A stretch of DNA of 64,000 bases from Gordius sp. MW1 (GCA_964036665.1 OZ038526.1:34844001-34908000); one strand, 5' to 3'. Counted from the stretch's first letter, positions 1 to 11,157 are shown. Notes: generated from the sequence alone by a model not told the origin. Numbers and translations are program-made.

Positions 1-402
1 ATTTTATTTAAATTGTTATTTTTCTAAACTTTCACTTATGTTAGTTCTTTGAATTGTAGGTGAATTTAACGATTCTGTACATTTTATCTTAGAATCTAAC
101 GAAATTTCAAGAGTTACATCTGTGTTTAATAAGCTGAAGATCTTTTCAAATTAATTGCAGTTTGGTCGTTTCTCTCATATAGGTTGAAAAAAAAATTGAC
201 TGGACCTTACTTTATATTAAATATTTTGTGAAATTTATGTTATTAATTATTTTGATATTGTTACATGTATTTTCTCAATCTAATTCTACATTTCAGCTAT
301 ATCTTTACTTAATTTTGACAATTTTTTGTGCTTATAGATATTATTGATAGTGTAATGGTTGCTAAAAAATCTGAACCATGTAATTAATTTTTATCATATT
401 AG
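1..402. other. intron upstream of the M13 peptidase last exon
   Basis: AT-rich sequence with no further M13-like exon visible. It ends in a splice acceptor (ATATTAG at 396-402) directly before the last coding exon, so it is read as intron. The preceding exon must lie left of the window. Confidence 0.6.
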
Positions 403-502
403 TGTTATTGGAACTCTCGCAAATTCCGTAGAATTTTCTAAAGCCTTCGATTGCCCACTGAAGAGTCCTATGAACCCCGCCGATAAATGCGTTGTTTGGT
501 GA
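403..502 (+). CDS. M13 metallopeptidase (neprilysin/ECE type), last coding exon, partial gene
   Basis: This 100-bp exon encodes the extreme C-terminus of an M13 zinc metallopeptidase, a membrane ectoenzyme family that trims bioactive peptides outside the cell. One base completes a split codon, then 32 codons run [31 protein letters not shown] and TGA. The family signature is clear: the R-V-x-G-T-L start, the FSxxFxCPxxSPMNP block, and the terminal Cys-x-x-Trp whose cysteine is disulphide-bonded in neprilysins. The exon opens after TTAG and ends at a family-typical stop. The zinc site (HExxH, ExxxD) lies in exons off the left edge, so neprilysin and ECE cannot be told apart. No frame damage is seen. 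Confidence 0.85.
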
Positions 503-683
503 TAGTCATACCTCGAAAATGGTACCTTTTTGTCATATGTAACTTACTAAGCTGTCATCATCGTTTATTGTTGTTTAACGCAAAGCCATCCCACTCATTC
601 TCCACAAATCAATTATGTATGTAGTACACCTTATTTTGATCAGATCTATTATATAATGCACTAATTAATATTCTCAGGCGTAT

Positions 684-868
684 GTGTTGTAAAAACAGCT
701 GGGTTTTGTTTAGTCTACCTTTGGTTTTAGTCGACTAAACATAGGCAAAACAAAGGTTTTTTGGTCTCTTTATGTTAACTCAACGTCCACTAAGAAAACT
801 TTCGATCTCTTTATATTTAATTGGCTAAAGCCAAAGTTCGACTAAACAAAACTTAGCCGTTCTTACAT
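684..868. mobile_element. foldback MITE, family A (TAGTGTTGTAAAAACGG ends)
   Basis: Long imperfect inverted repeat. The left arm begins GTGTTGTAAAAACAGCTGGG and the right arm is its complement. It belongs to a family with about a dozen copies in this window; copies with clear ends elsewhere have 8-bp target duplications, so hAT-type is inferred. Confidence 0.8.
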
Positions 869-2104
869 GACCAGATTTACTATTATAAAATCGTTCCCTT
901 GTTTATATACTGCACAGCTCTAGAGAGAAACTATAACCTTATTATGCACATTTAAGATATTGTTTTAATATTATCCCTACCTTCGGTTTCTGTCGTCAAT
1001 TATTATTTGAGCACTTTATTAATTATCTACCAATTATTTTTTATTGTGGCGTTACAACGTGTTTAATTTGTTATAACGAGCAAGAGTTTTATATGAGAAA
1101 ATGTTACACAATCGAGATACAAGTTAATTATATTTTTAACCATAACTCATAACTAACGTTCACGTAAGTTATTCAATGTATACCACACCCGTTATTCATT
1201 GTCGAATGATGATTAAACATCACGCTTTTTATAGTTATTATCTGCCATGCTACCCAATACTTTATAACTACTACTTGTAAATAGGATCCTATAATAATAA
1301 TTAAATTATTTATACATAATACAAAATTTTCATGGTAAATATATTATTTCATTTAGTATACAATTACCGATTCGTTTTATTTTAACGTAAATTTTCTTAT
1401 AGAAGTCATTGTTAGAGTTGTTCTGCCCGAACACGCGCCGATTTTATAAATGATCTGCCAGCCCGAACCCTTCTATGTGTCCACTCGACAATGCTCGAAT
1501 TAATATAGCTGCCCGGCCCGATATGATGAGTTTTAAAATTAGCACTAATATCGTTATATATTTTTAAAAAAAATTTATTTTAATTTTTGATTTATTTTGG
1601 ATGAGCACTAGGATCAACAAACATTATACAATCAAATAAGGAGTGACAAATACAATATAATAATACATTATTATTTTATAAACATCATTGAGCTCGAATC
1701 TTGTTATGGTGCCCGCCCGAAAGTCAAAATTTAGGTAGTGGACCAGCCGGGTTTTTCTGGTCTATAAGCTATTATAATATGACTCTTTCCAAAATAGATC
1801 CGACTATGTATGAGGGATTGGGACGGAAGCCAAATTCTGAAACGCACAAATTTTAGAGGGGTAGGGATCAGGAGGGCAAAGAAATTGTATAAAGTATTGG
1901 GATGGGCGGAAAATTTTGTAATTGCTTGAATCATTAATAATAAATAGGCCACAAATAAGTTATGAAAATCTTTTAGCAGCGCGAATGAGAATTCTTTTTG
2001 AAAACTTAATAAAGAGTGATTATTTAAATCTCTCTGAAAGAAGTTACTAGGTTTAATGTTAGTAATTAAAAGATATATACAATAAGATTATTCTAATTGT
2101 GCAA
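869..2104. other. gene-free AT-rich stretch with a GC-rich repeat relic
   Basis: No gene is recognised. Between about 1418 and 1770 there are interspersed GCCCGA/GCCCGG motifs with TAGAG- and -GGTCTA-like outer edges. These resemble a worn hAT-type MITE of the kind at 8921-10054, but matching flanking duplications were not found. Confidence 0.4.
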
Positions 2105-2590
2105 TTTTTGAAAAAAGTCTTTCCCAATTCACAGAAACCCACAGGCCTAAGCTCCACTGACGGTAAAAGACCCAACGGCGTAACAGTCATCCCGTGGGCT
2201 CGTGGCCTAAACGCTTGTTGGGACTTCACTGCAGTTGATATATTTGCCAAATCTAACACCCTACCGACCTTATCACTTCTACTGAGAGAAAGAAAGTGGA
2301 AAAATACAAATACCTCAGCAATATCATTTTTGTAACAGTAGTGGCTACGACCCTAGGTAATTTAGGTCCCGAGGGCAGCCAATCCCTCAAACAAATTTCA
2401 AAAATATATAACCTCCATTACACACGATCCCAAAGAATTCTTCGACATCAAGCAGCAAATCACCATGGAAATTGTAAAATCCAAAACAATCTCAATCCAT
2501 GGCTCGATGCCACATTAAATTAATATATTTTAGCATGCAACATACACAATTATTCGGAAATAAACTTGTATCGAAAAGAAAATTGTTAAA
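2105..2590 (+). mobile_element. LINE relic: C-terminal nuclease-like domain and 3' end
   Basis: Translated segments read GLSSTDGKRPNGVTVIPW, WDFTAVDIFA and, in another frame, VEKYKYLSN plus ATTLGNLGPEG. They match from memory a region found after reverse transcriptase in many invertebrate elements (usual form DGKRPDG...WDVTVVD, then EKRKxxKYxxL and ETLGPxGPE). The KRPD-x-D spacing resembles the restriction-like endonuclease of R2/NeSL-type LINEs; here the aspartate is asparagine. The frame change near 2290-2320 shows it is dead. Its downstream part (2430-2590) is repeated at about 39,850-40,020, which defines the family's 3' end. Confidence 0.6.
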
Positions 2591-3336
2591 TACATTAATT
2601 TTAATAGTTGAAAATAAAAGGTGTAAGCTAAATCTGATAAAATTAATATCTTTGATGACCATGAATCGAGAGCATTTTAAAGGTAAATTTGGCAATTTAA
2701 ATCGCAAATGCTAAGGAACATTTAGTAGAAGATAATTTCCTTGTAAATAACGAATAACCCTAGTTTTACTAATATACATAAACAAGAGATATCTATTAGA
2801 ATTAATATAGACCCGACCTGGCCCATTCAGTTTTATCAAACCGGCTTAAATCTTTAAAAGGTAATAGTTGAATCTTGGATTCGAAAATGTATAAATTGAA
2901 AAATAATTAATAATAAAATAACCATGTTAGGTCAGTCATAATAAGCGATTTTTCTATTTTTGACAAATTAGACCCCTATATCTCGTTCCATTCAAAATCA
3001 TCTCAATAACATCAACACCTAAATAAAAACGTTGTTTGTTAAAAGTTACGAAAAATAAATATATAATTTAATATATGCGTATTAATAAAAATTGCCGTAG
3101 CTTGACTATGGAATTACATATTAATACAGTTCGAACGGGGTAAAATCTACCCTGGGGTTGAGGATAGGGTGTGTTTAGCCAACACAGATTTCCATTTCGC
3201 TAATGATTCATCGCTAAAAGGCGTTTTACAACAGTAAGGCGGTTAAGCTGGTTCGAAGCGATAACATATATATGCACATATAAGGTACATTATACATTAC
3301 AATATCGATGCTAAGTAGTAACGTAACACAGAGGAA
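2591..3336. other. no gene seen
   Basis: AT-rich sequence. About 3120-3260 is somewhat richer in GC but has no open frame or family resemblance on either strand. Confidence 0.4.
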
Positions 3337-3524
3337 TATTGTAAAAACGACCGGGTTTAGTTTGGTCGACCTTTAATTTTAGTCTACTAAACATAAACAG
3401 ACCAAAGATTTCTTGGTTTCCTTTTCTTAGTCGACCTCTAGGCTTGGTCAAAATTTCAAAAACATACCAGAGTGAACCGTCAACCAAAGGTCCACTAAAC
3501 AAACCCCGCCGTTTTTACAACACT
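3337..3524. mobile_element. foldback MITE, family A
   Basis: Inverted-repeat copy: the left arm starts ATTGTAAAAACGACCGGG and the right arm ends CCGTTTTTACAACAC. The centre carries the family's AAACATAAACAGACC motif. Confidence 0.8.
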
Positions 3525-3629
3525 ACTGTGTGTGCAGTAAAACAACGAAAAACGAGTCTAAATTAGGTAAAAACAAAAGGCGAAAAAATCTTGAGTCAGG
3601 AATTCGATAATTTGTATGTGTGTTTAGGA

Positions 3630-3707
3630 TAGTGTTATAAAAACGGCTAGGTTTTGTTTGGTCGACCTAGGCAGACCAAACAAAACCCAGCAGTTTTTAC
3701 CACACTA
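3630..3707. mobile_element. minimal foldback MITE, family A (78 bp)
   Basis: The shortest copy of family A: the two arms TAGTGTTATAAAAACGGC... and its complement almost abut. The flanks GTTTAGGA (3622-3629) and GTTTGGGG (3708-3715) agree at 6 of 8 bases, consistent with an old 8-bp target duplication. Confidence 0.75.
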
Positions 3708-3727
3708 GTTTGGGGCGGCGATTAAAA

Positions 3728-4177
3728 TCAAAGTTCGATCATTTCCGCATTCGTGTAGGGGTCGTCAAAGTCATTGCTGGCACTACTACTATTCGTTCGG
3801 CTCGACAACAGAGATTCGGCGGCGTTAGGCAATATAGCCTTGAGGTACCCGTTTTTAATGGCGACCCTAGGGGATCTTCTGCTACAATTAGTGTTGGGTG
3901 TAGAGTTGGATGAGTGTAAACCGGATGGTCTGTTTTGTGGCATACCGGTAAAGAGGGGGTTGTGGGACGAAGCGCGAGAGAGGCCTTGGTTAGAGCTATT
4001 GCTGAGTCGATTCAGTTCGGGTCCGAGCAGGGATGGGGTTAAGGCTTCGTAATAGGTAGCGTATTCTTGGCTCAAAGGGTGAGGTGGAACGCGTGTATTA
4101 GGGGAACGGCTAACTGGCGTGGTGCCGGCGGAGGGTGACTCAGGACTCCTGACGGGGAAATGTATATTTTTTACAAT

Positions 4178-4208
<31 letters not shown>

Positions 4209-6558
4209 GAAAAAAACATTATGAGTAATATGTCTTCATGTTCCTCTTTTAGAAGAGGCCAGGAATCAAAAAAAGATTTGAAATTAAATTTTGCAATTAC
4301 GATTGCTATTGATTTTTTCAATAAAAATGCGGGGGAAATTTAGAGGGAGGGGATAGTCTGCCTATTTCTTTGAATAAAACAACGCAATTTTTCCATAGAA
4401 TCCTGAATAGGAGGAAACTATTGGGATAAAAATACTTATAAATTGAGTTGTAGTGAAGAGAGACGCACGTTAGAGGGAAACTAGATTTATACATATTGAC
4501 CAGACACCATTTTTGTAAATTTTATATTAAAAGTATCTAAACCACTACCTGGTTTGAGGATATACCCAAAGGGAGCAGGAAGGTAAACCTAGCCCCATAG
4601 TAGTGTTGTAGAAACGGATGGGTTTTGTTTGGTAGACCTTTAATTTTAGTCGACTAAACATAAAGAGACCAAAAACCCTTGGTATGTTTATGCGACTAAG
4701 AAAAATAGACCAAAAAGCCATTGGTCTGTTTATTATTAGTTGGTCAAAACCAAAGATCGGCCAAAAAAACCGAGCCGTTTTTACAACACTACCCCATATT
4801 TAAATCTTGAACAAAACAATCCAAATTTATTATTCGCATATTTCGTTTGTGAGAACCGATCGTTTTAGTGAATGAAACCATGATAAAAATTTATGCGTCT
4901 AATTTACTTCAGTAAGGCGTAGTTAAAGATAATTAATTATTATCATTATGTTGCTCCCCTAAATCATTAACAAACTTATTGCTCGCTTTACTTTGAACCT
5001 TATTTATGCCCTTTGAAGGATTATAAATTAACATTTTTGGGAAACCAGCTTTATATATATGAATCAGGCACAACTTTTTAAATTTTAATAATCTTTATAT
5101 TAAAATATACATTGAGGGAGCAGAAGGGTAAAAAGCCTGCACCCATATATCCATAAAATCTTTTATCTTGAACAAAAATTACCACTTTTTTGTATTGCCA
5201 ATTACTGCTTTGACAATTTTCATGCCTTAATTGCATGGGTGTAACCAGGATTGGAATTAGAGGGGGGGGGGCGAATAATGATTTAGGGAGGGGCAAAATA
5301 ACATTTTTTTTTATTTTAGCCATAATAAATTAAAATTTTTAAGATTACTTTGGATTTAGAAGGGGGCAGCCGCCCCTCCTTGCCACCCTCTGGCTACGTC
5401 CATGCTTAATTGAGAAACTGATAAAATTACGTTTTTATTCTAAGAGGATATGAGTTAAAATGGTCGACCTTAGAATGAGGGAGTTTTATGGATGAGTAAA
5501 CGCGGTTGTTGTATTAGTCACACTGGTATGTTGTGTGACAGCAAAAAATGGCCAAAGGGGAATTGCTTTACATAATGATCACATTATTGATTTATTTGTT
5601 ATTATAGGTTTATCACTCTAATGCCTATGTAGAATGAATAAAAAATAAAGTATTTAAATATAATAAATATGGGCGTAGCCAAGGAGGGCAGGGAGAGGTA
5701 GATGCCACCCTTTAAATTCAAAAAATTTGTTAAATTTATTAAAATTATGTCTAAAATTTCAAAAAATGTTTATTTTGCCCTTCTTTATATTGTCCCCCTT
5801 CCAATGCTGGCTAAGCCCATGATAATAAAGCAAATAGAATCTAAATCATTTGGGCTAGTTTTGCGTTACTCAACTACTATATAATTTTAAAAATTTGAGT
5901 ATATGTAATAGTCTAAAATGAGTGTAATTAAAAGCAAACTAATTTTAAGAGATTGAAGCTAAAAAATAGAAGATATTCAAAAATAATAATTATAATTAGT
6001 TGCTGAAATTAAGCAGACTTAATAACATTACTTTTTTATCACATAAGTTGTTGAACATCAAACATTGTAAAGTAATAGTTTTAATAATAGAATCAAGGTA
6101 TAGGTATATAAATATAGTCTATAACCAACAAATTAATAATACAATCAGCAAAACATCATATTACATGTTTTGAAGGTAGAATTTTGAATCCCCATTTCTG
6201 CTATCTAGCTTGTCATGGTTATAAGGTGATTTTCTATACTCGGGGTTATTAAATAAGTTTGCACCATCAGTTTTAGAAAGAGGAATTTTGATAACCCGAT
6301 TTATAAAAAGAGAGTCATTTGTCCATATTTTGTTTAAGCGCTTTAATTCATCCATCTGACACATAAATTTAAGTGAAATATTAATTATAAATGTACTGTA
6401 ATATTATGCTTGAGGGATATGCCTTGGAGAGTATCGCCGGCTTGAACAATATAATCAACATGAGGCTTCACTATCTTAAACATATGCGTTGCTCCATAAG
6501 ATGGCATGTTTTTTTGTCCACGAAATGCTATTTTTTCATAAGATATATCGAAATCCAT
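3728..6558 (-). CDS. LysM-domain protein of the LYSMD1/2 type
   Basis: Three exons are proposed. Exon 1 (6558-6397) starts at an ATG giving MDFDISYEK and reaches the LysM domain (VDYIVQAGDTLQGISLKHNIT). A 41-bp intron (6396-6356, GTACAT...GTCAG) follows. Exon 2 (from 6355) reads MDELKRLNKIWTNDSLFINR, VIKIPLS, completing the LysM fold as in LYSMD1/2. Exon 2 could run to a stop at 6161 (118 aa). Alternatively a donor at 6239 (CCGA, then GTATAG) joins in phase to a Ser/Pro-rich last exon, 4148-3728, that starts SPESPSAGTTP and ends NAEMIEL. The spliced protein would be 232 aa, close to human LYSMD1 (227) and LYSMD2 (215). The LysM part is certain; the third exon is an inference. LysM binds glycans in many proteins; animal LYSMD1/2 function is poorly known. 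Confidence 0.7.
4178..4208. repeat. (AAT)n microsatellite
   Basis: Uninterrupted AAT/ATT trinucleotide run just upstream (on the minus strand) of the Ser/Pro-rich exon's acceptor. It creates a spurious poly-isoleucine open frame. Confidence 0.9.
4601..4791. mobile_element. foldback MITE, family A, with target duplication
   Basis: The element runs from TAGTGTTGTAGAAACGG to ...CCGTTTTTACAACACTA. The flanks CCCCATAG (4593-4600) and CCCCATAT (4792-4799) match at 7 of 8 bases. TAGTG ends and 8-bp duplications are hAT hallmarks. Confidence 0.85.
5234..5404. mobile_element. MITE family B (CATGGGCGTAGCCAG ends), perfect 8-bp TSD
   Basis: The ends are CATGGGTGTAACCAGG and CTGGCTACGTCCATG. The flanks are identical 8-mers, CTTAATTG at 5226-5233 and 5405-5412. 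A poly-G tract follows the left end and a poly-C-rich tract precedes the right end, as in all copies of the family. Confidence 0.9.
5668..5821. mobile_element. MITE family B, perfect 8-bp TSD
   Basis: The ends are TATGGGCGTAGCCAAGG and ...GGCTAAGCCCATG, with ATAATAAA duplicated at 5660-5667 and 5822-5829. Confidence 0.9.
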
Positions 6559-7440
6559 TATAATTAATGCTTTAAGATAGCATATAAGAGTAACATATTG
6601 GCTGAGGTAAACTGTATTTCTATCGAAACAAATTATACGAAATTTATTTATTTTAACAATAGCAATTGCGGAATATAAACTGAAGCCTCCAATAGTAACC
6701 TGCTGCACCAAGCAGGGACCTCCAAGTGGAATTAATCTTCGCACTAAGACAAATGATGAATAAATGATGCATTCTACGAGTTAGAACAAGGCTTATTACA
6801 CGGTGCTTGACGATTTGATATAGTGGGGATTAAAAGGCGACCCATAATGTATATGTTCGACAGCGGTAAGAGCAAATGGACAAATATAAAATAAATAAAA
6901 AATTCTACCCATGACCCTTCCTCATTCATGTTGAAATAAATTGATTAAACAAACTCCACAATTGTAGGACGGAATTAACGATAAAAAAGGTTACATTTGC
7001 GATATGTTCTTATATCTTTTATTTTGTCATGACTTTAGTATAAATTATATAGTTAATTAAGTTATGTGACTAGATTATTTTTAAATAACAATTTTTATGC
7101 ACAAAATTCCTCAACTATCTAATACATTGATCTCCATAAACTTATAGCGCATAAAATAAACATGGCCAGTATTTAAATTGTCAGAGTCGATGTAAGTGTC
7201 CTTAAAGTGATTTAAAGAAGAGGAGGGTCATATAAAATATAGGGATTAGCATCATTCGAACATCTGTAAGATGAAAAATGACGATATTTTTCAGTGTTGG
7301 AAACATAAATATTTGATACAATCTGAGGTTTTGGGAACCGATTGACCCTACATTACAACAAAATTCTCTCAATCTGTAAGACAACCGATGAAAGTTATGG
7401 GAAAATGGAAAGGGGTATGATTGTTGCACTTATCAAAGTT
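6559..7440. other. upstream flank of the LysM gene, no gene seen
   Basis: An open frame continues upstream of the chosen LYSMD start to 6744, but its translation is hydrophobic and looks like AT-rich noncoding DNA. Nothing recognisable follows to 7440. Confidence 0.4.
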
Positions 7441-8060
7441 CCTTTATTAATGTGACAAACATAAATATGGTCGAATTCCTTCATGAGGTTAAGCGTAGGA
7501 CACAAATAATGATGCAGAAATATAAACCCAATGGGAGATGTAATACCGATAGAGGCATGAAAGATGTGGGGAGGAGAGTCAATGGGAACTCCTGATAAAG
7601 GAGGGCAACCATGATTATACCCTTATTTAAAGAAAAAGGTACCTTCAGGTGTGTGGCAAAAAGAGAGGTATCAATCTAACTTACCATCTCTTATAACTTA
7701 TGGGATAAATCTTAATAATAAGGCTGAAGAACTAAGCGGACATAACGGCTAATCAATTTGGATTTGTAACTGGAAAATTTGCAACGAACTCTTTATGACT
7801 TGGAGAAGGCTAATGACACGGTGCCCAGCGATTTCAAATGGTGGTTATTAGAAAGACTAAATATTTGTGGTGCGCGTAGCCTCATATATTGGATAAAAAT
7901 TGATTTTCATCGAAGACCTGCACTAATCCTATGCAGTTATAAAAACTGTAACGAGAGACATTTAACTATCTTTATGATGTATACTACATGCCGATAATAT
8001 AGTCTATGCCAGGACACAAGGGAGAATGTAAAGAAACCGATTAGGGATCAAAACGGTACT
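7441..8060 (+). mobile_element. decayed LINE reverse transcriptase
   Basis: Pieces of a non-LTR reverse transcriptase can be read across frames: IIPLFKEKG (usual IVPLFKGKGD, 7612-7638), NQFGFVTGK (usual QFGFxPGK, about 7750) and DLEKANDTVPSDFKWWLLERL (usual DLEKAYDTVPREVLWWAL, 7797-7859). The spacing and order fit an RTE-like LINE. Stops and frame changes between the blocks show an old, inactive copy. No 3' end could be fixed. Confidence 0.7.
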
Positions 8061-8912
8061 GGATTTAAACTAGTCAATCTTCAAATGATAATTAAGAGGA
8101 GCCAGCGCAAAGGCAATCATTAACGTAGGGGATTAAAAAAGGGTGACTTCTATTCATAGACTAGATAGATTGCTCATGCAATATGTTGCATATGGTTAAT
8201 TGTGTGTCAAATTTTCCTCCATCTTGAAGAGGGCAACTGGTGTATTTTAACCATGTAATTTTGCCCTATGACAGTCAATTTACCTTCCTCACTAGTTTAT
8301 AAATTAAAACGAACGTCAATAAATTAATATTATACAAAATAGCAATAACAATCATGGCGCTATATTATTAAACAAACTTTAATCGCATTATTTACATTTT
8401 TAGTTTTTATGTATTTTGATATTTATTTTAAAATGCTGTTTTTGATATCTACCCAATTCTATATTTTTTCCTTTTTAAGATTATTTAATTTGCGAAAATT
8501 ACGAATTTCTATATGATCACCACTTTACATTGTGCCTTTCTAAATGGTTGAAAAAAGGGTACACATTTTGTGCGTTGATGAGCAGTCTATCTAGTCTACT
8601 ATGAATATCTTATTGACCGGACTTTGCGCTCACGTGATCTAAAATTGTATTTTTCTGTTTTAATGAGTCTTCTTTAGTAAGCTATTGATGAAAATTTTTC
8701 TTGACCCCTTATGTTTAAATGAAATAGTTCAAAACGCATTTTTTGACGTCTTTTTACAATATAATTCAAGCATCATTTCAGCCCAATCTTAGATGTTGAA
8801 AAATAGCGGTAGAAACCATCTCTAAAATTTAGATTTTAGGCCAAAGTTTTTGCCCAACCATTGACCTGTTAAAAATAGACAAAATTTTGTGCTTTTTTAA
8901 GTAGTCTCTATG
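8061..8912. other. no gene; fragment of the MITE at 15,292
   Basis: AT-rich sequence. Positions 8578-8610 (TGAGCAGTCTATCTAGTCTA) match the right end of the inverted-repeat element at 15,292-15,560. Confidence 0.4.
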
Positions 8913-8920
8913 GTATAAGG

Positions 8921-10054
8921 TAGAGAACTGCACGGGTGACCTGAGACCCGACCCAGACCCGACCTCGGGTCGGGTTCGGGTAGAAAATTTAAAAATAATT
9001 TCGGGTCGGGTCCGGGTAGAAAATTTGAAAATGATTTTGGGTCGGGTTGGGTCCGGGTAGAAAATTTGAAAATGCTTTCGGGTCGGGTCAAATTTATAGA
9101 GTCGGGTCCAAGGTTTATATATTGTAAAAAACACGCGAGACCTATTTTTTTAATTAATGTTAATTGCTAAGCAAAGAGTGTTTTTAAATATCGAAATGCA
9201 CAACTAATTTGGATCAATTATTTAATTCTCTTCCTCTTTTTAAATTTTAAAACTCCGAACTCTGAAGTGCTAGCTAATTCTCATCACTAATTCAAACTAC
9301 ATAAATTACTCCTGTTTTTAATTTGACTATTAAAAGGTAAATTATTTCAATAAAGTTATATTTTAAATTTTTTTAGTGTTAACCGTGAAGTTTTAGCTAA
9401 TCCTCATCGTTAATTTAAATTAAATTTAATACATATTCAAAAGCCAACTTAAAAGTAAGTTATAATTTTACAAATGTTTCATGTGCAATTTTTTTTATAA
9501 TAACTTATAATTATTTTTAAGTTTCATATCAAATGAATTTGTCTTAAATTGCACTTCAAACTTATAACATTTGAACAGTCATTATAAATTTCATCATATT
9601 TACTATTTATATTGATTATAATCAGCTGTATAATAATGGTTTCATAATAACAATAAATGGATGTTAAATAGTTGTCTCAAGTCTATAACATATGAATAGT
9701 TTACTTGATATTAGGAAGCTAAATATAGATAAATAAATATGAGTTTTTTTTCACCATCCCCTTTAAAGAATACAAATCATCATGGCTTTTATTAATCGAT
9801 TTAATTTTACACACAGCAATTTTCGCGCTCGAAAGTAATTTGTTTTAATAATTTTTCGGGTCAGGTTCGGGTTAAAGTTTTTAAAATGCTTTAGGGTCGG
9901 GTTCGGGTAGAAAATTTGAAAATGATTTCGGGACGGGTTCGGGTAGAAAATTTGAAAATGATTTCGGGTTGGGTCGGGTCCGGGTAGAAAATTTGAAAGT
10001 GATTTCGGGTCGGGTCGGGTTCGGGTTGAAAAAAAGTGACTTTGCAGTTCTCTA
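8921..10054. mobile_element. hAT-type non-autonomous element, 1.13 kb, with TSD
   Basis: Terminal inverted repeats are TAGAGAACTGCA (left) and its complement TGCAGTTCTCTA (right). Flanking 8-mers GTATAAGG (8913-8920) and GTATACGG (10055-10062) match at 7 of 8. Each end carries a tandem array of about 40-bp units built on TCGGGTCGGGT plus AGAAAATTTGAAAATGATT, three to four units per end and inverted relative to each other. The AT-rich middle has no transposase-like open frame. Open frames read through the arrays are not genes. Confidence 0.9.
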
Positions 10055-10062
10055 GTATACGG

Positions 10063-11157
10063 GCATCACTGCACTCTGCTAACTTAAACACAGCCTTTTT
10101 AAAAGTCCTATTTTCTTTATATACTTCAGGAAACTAATTACATTATTTTATAGACTCTTACCTTGCTGTCTTATAAACTTATTTTTTTTTGTCACTCTAT
10201 AATATTCCCTTCGTCCTTATAAGTTATGATCTAAATCTAGGCTGGGCTAAGTTTAAGTAATATTATGAATGCTTTTATAGATTTGTGCCATATATTTCTA
10301 CAAAATCTCTTATTATTTAATTATACACGACGCGTTAAGAATTTGGCATAGAAATAATATCTCGGTATTAATATGTTTTAAATGTCTTTGTGAGAAAATA
10401 GTGGGTTAAAAATGTAGAAAGCGCAAAAATATCAACGCAAGTGAAGTTAAGCTAGGAACTTATCATCTTCCCATGGAACTAAAAATGGTCCGTCGGAAAG
10501 ATCGGATGGATTAAGGATGGAGGGAATGCCCCTACCCTATTTATTAACTATGTTGTTGACTATTGTGCTATCGGTGCATGTCATTAATTATAAAAGTGTG
10601 GGGAATTTTTTTTTGATTTTTTGCATCAACAGTATAATAAAGTTATAATTAAGTTTGGGCTAAAAAGATCATAAGGCAAACTAAGGTTTTAGAAAGAAAA
10701 GACGTGAGTAAACTGGTCTCTCAAAGAGGTTATTTAAGGCTTGGGTTTAAGTATGGAGACGTTTGATTCCAATAGGTACTATTACTTGATTAACAAATAA
10801 ATTCGTTTCGTTTAACGATTAAGTAATTTTTTCTTATCACAAAAAGCAAGTTTAAAATGTAAGGAAGTGAGTTAACATGATTTTAATCTATTTAATTGCT
10901 AACTGTCAACGATTTCTGTATTGTTCCAACGAATATAAATGATTCATTATATCATAAGCGACAGCTTAATTATAAGAAAATAAAGTACACTAGACAGCAA
11001 ATACTAGTCTTGCGAAATCAATGTGTTAACTTTTTTGTTAAACAGTGTTATTTGAATTGAATACATGCTCTACAAAAATACATTCTATTAGTGGTTTTGA
11101 ACGTTCTATTAATTCTATTTGTTATATAGTCACCGCAAGTTGATGATTACTTGATTT
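10063..11157. other. 5' flank of the phosphatase gene, nothing recognised
   Basis: AT-rich, single-copy-looking sequence. No exon, intron boundary or repeat was recognised. An in-frame TGA lies two codons before the ATG of the next gene. Confidence 0.4.

Noticed and set aside
1418-1770. Complete hAT MITE with TAGAG- and -GGTCTA edges
   Set aside because: The flanking 8-mers do not match and the ends pair poorly; kept only as a relic inside a gap entry.
4149-4321. N-terminal part of the 197-codon minus-strand frame with a poly-isoleucine run
   Set aside because: The isoleucines come from the ATT microsatellite; a good acceptor at 4149-4151 shows that coding starts after it.
6559-6744. Longer N-terminus for the LysM protein
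   Set aside because: The extra 62 residues are hydrophobic AT-rich translation with no family counterpart; the ATG at 6558 gives a family-like start.
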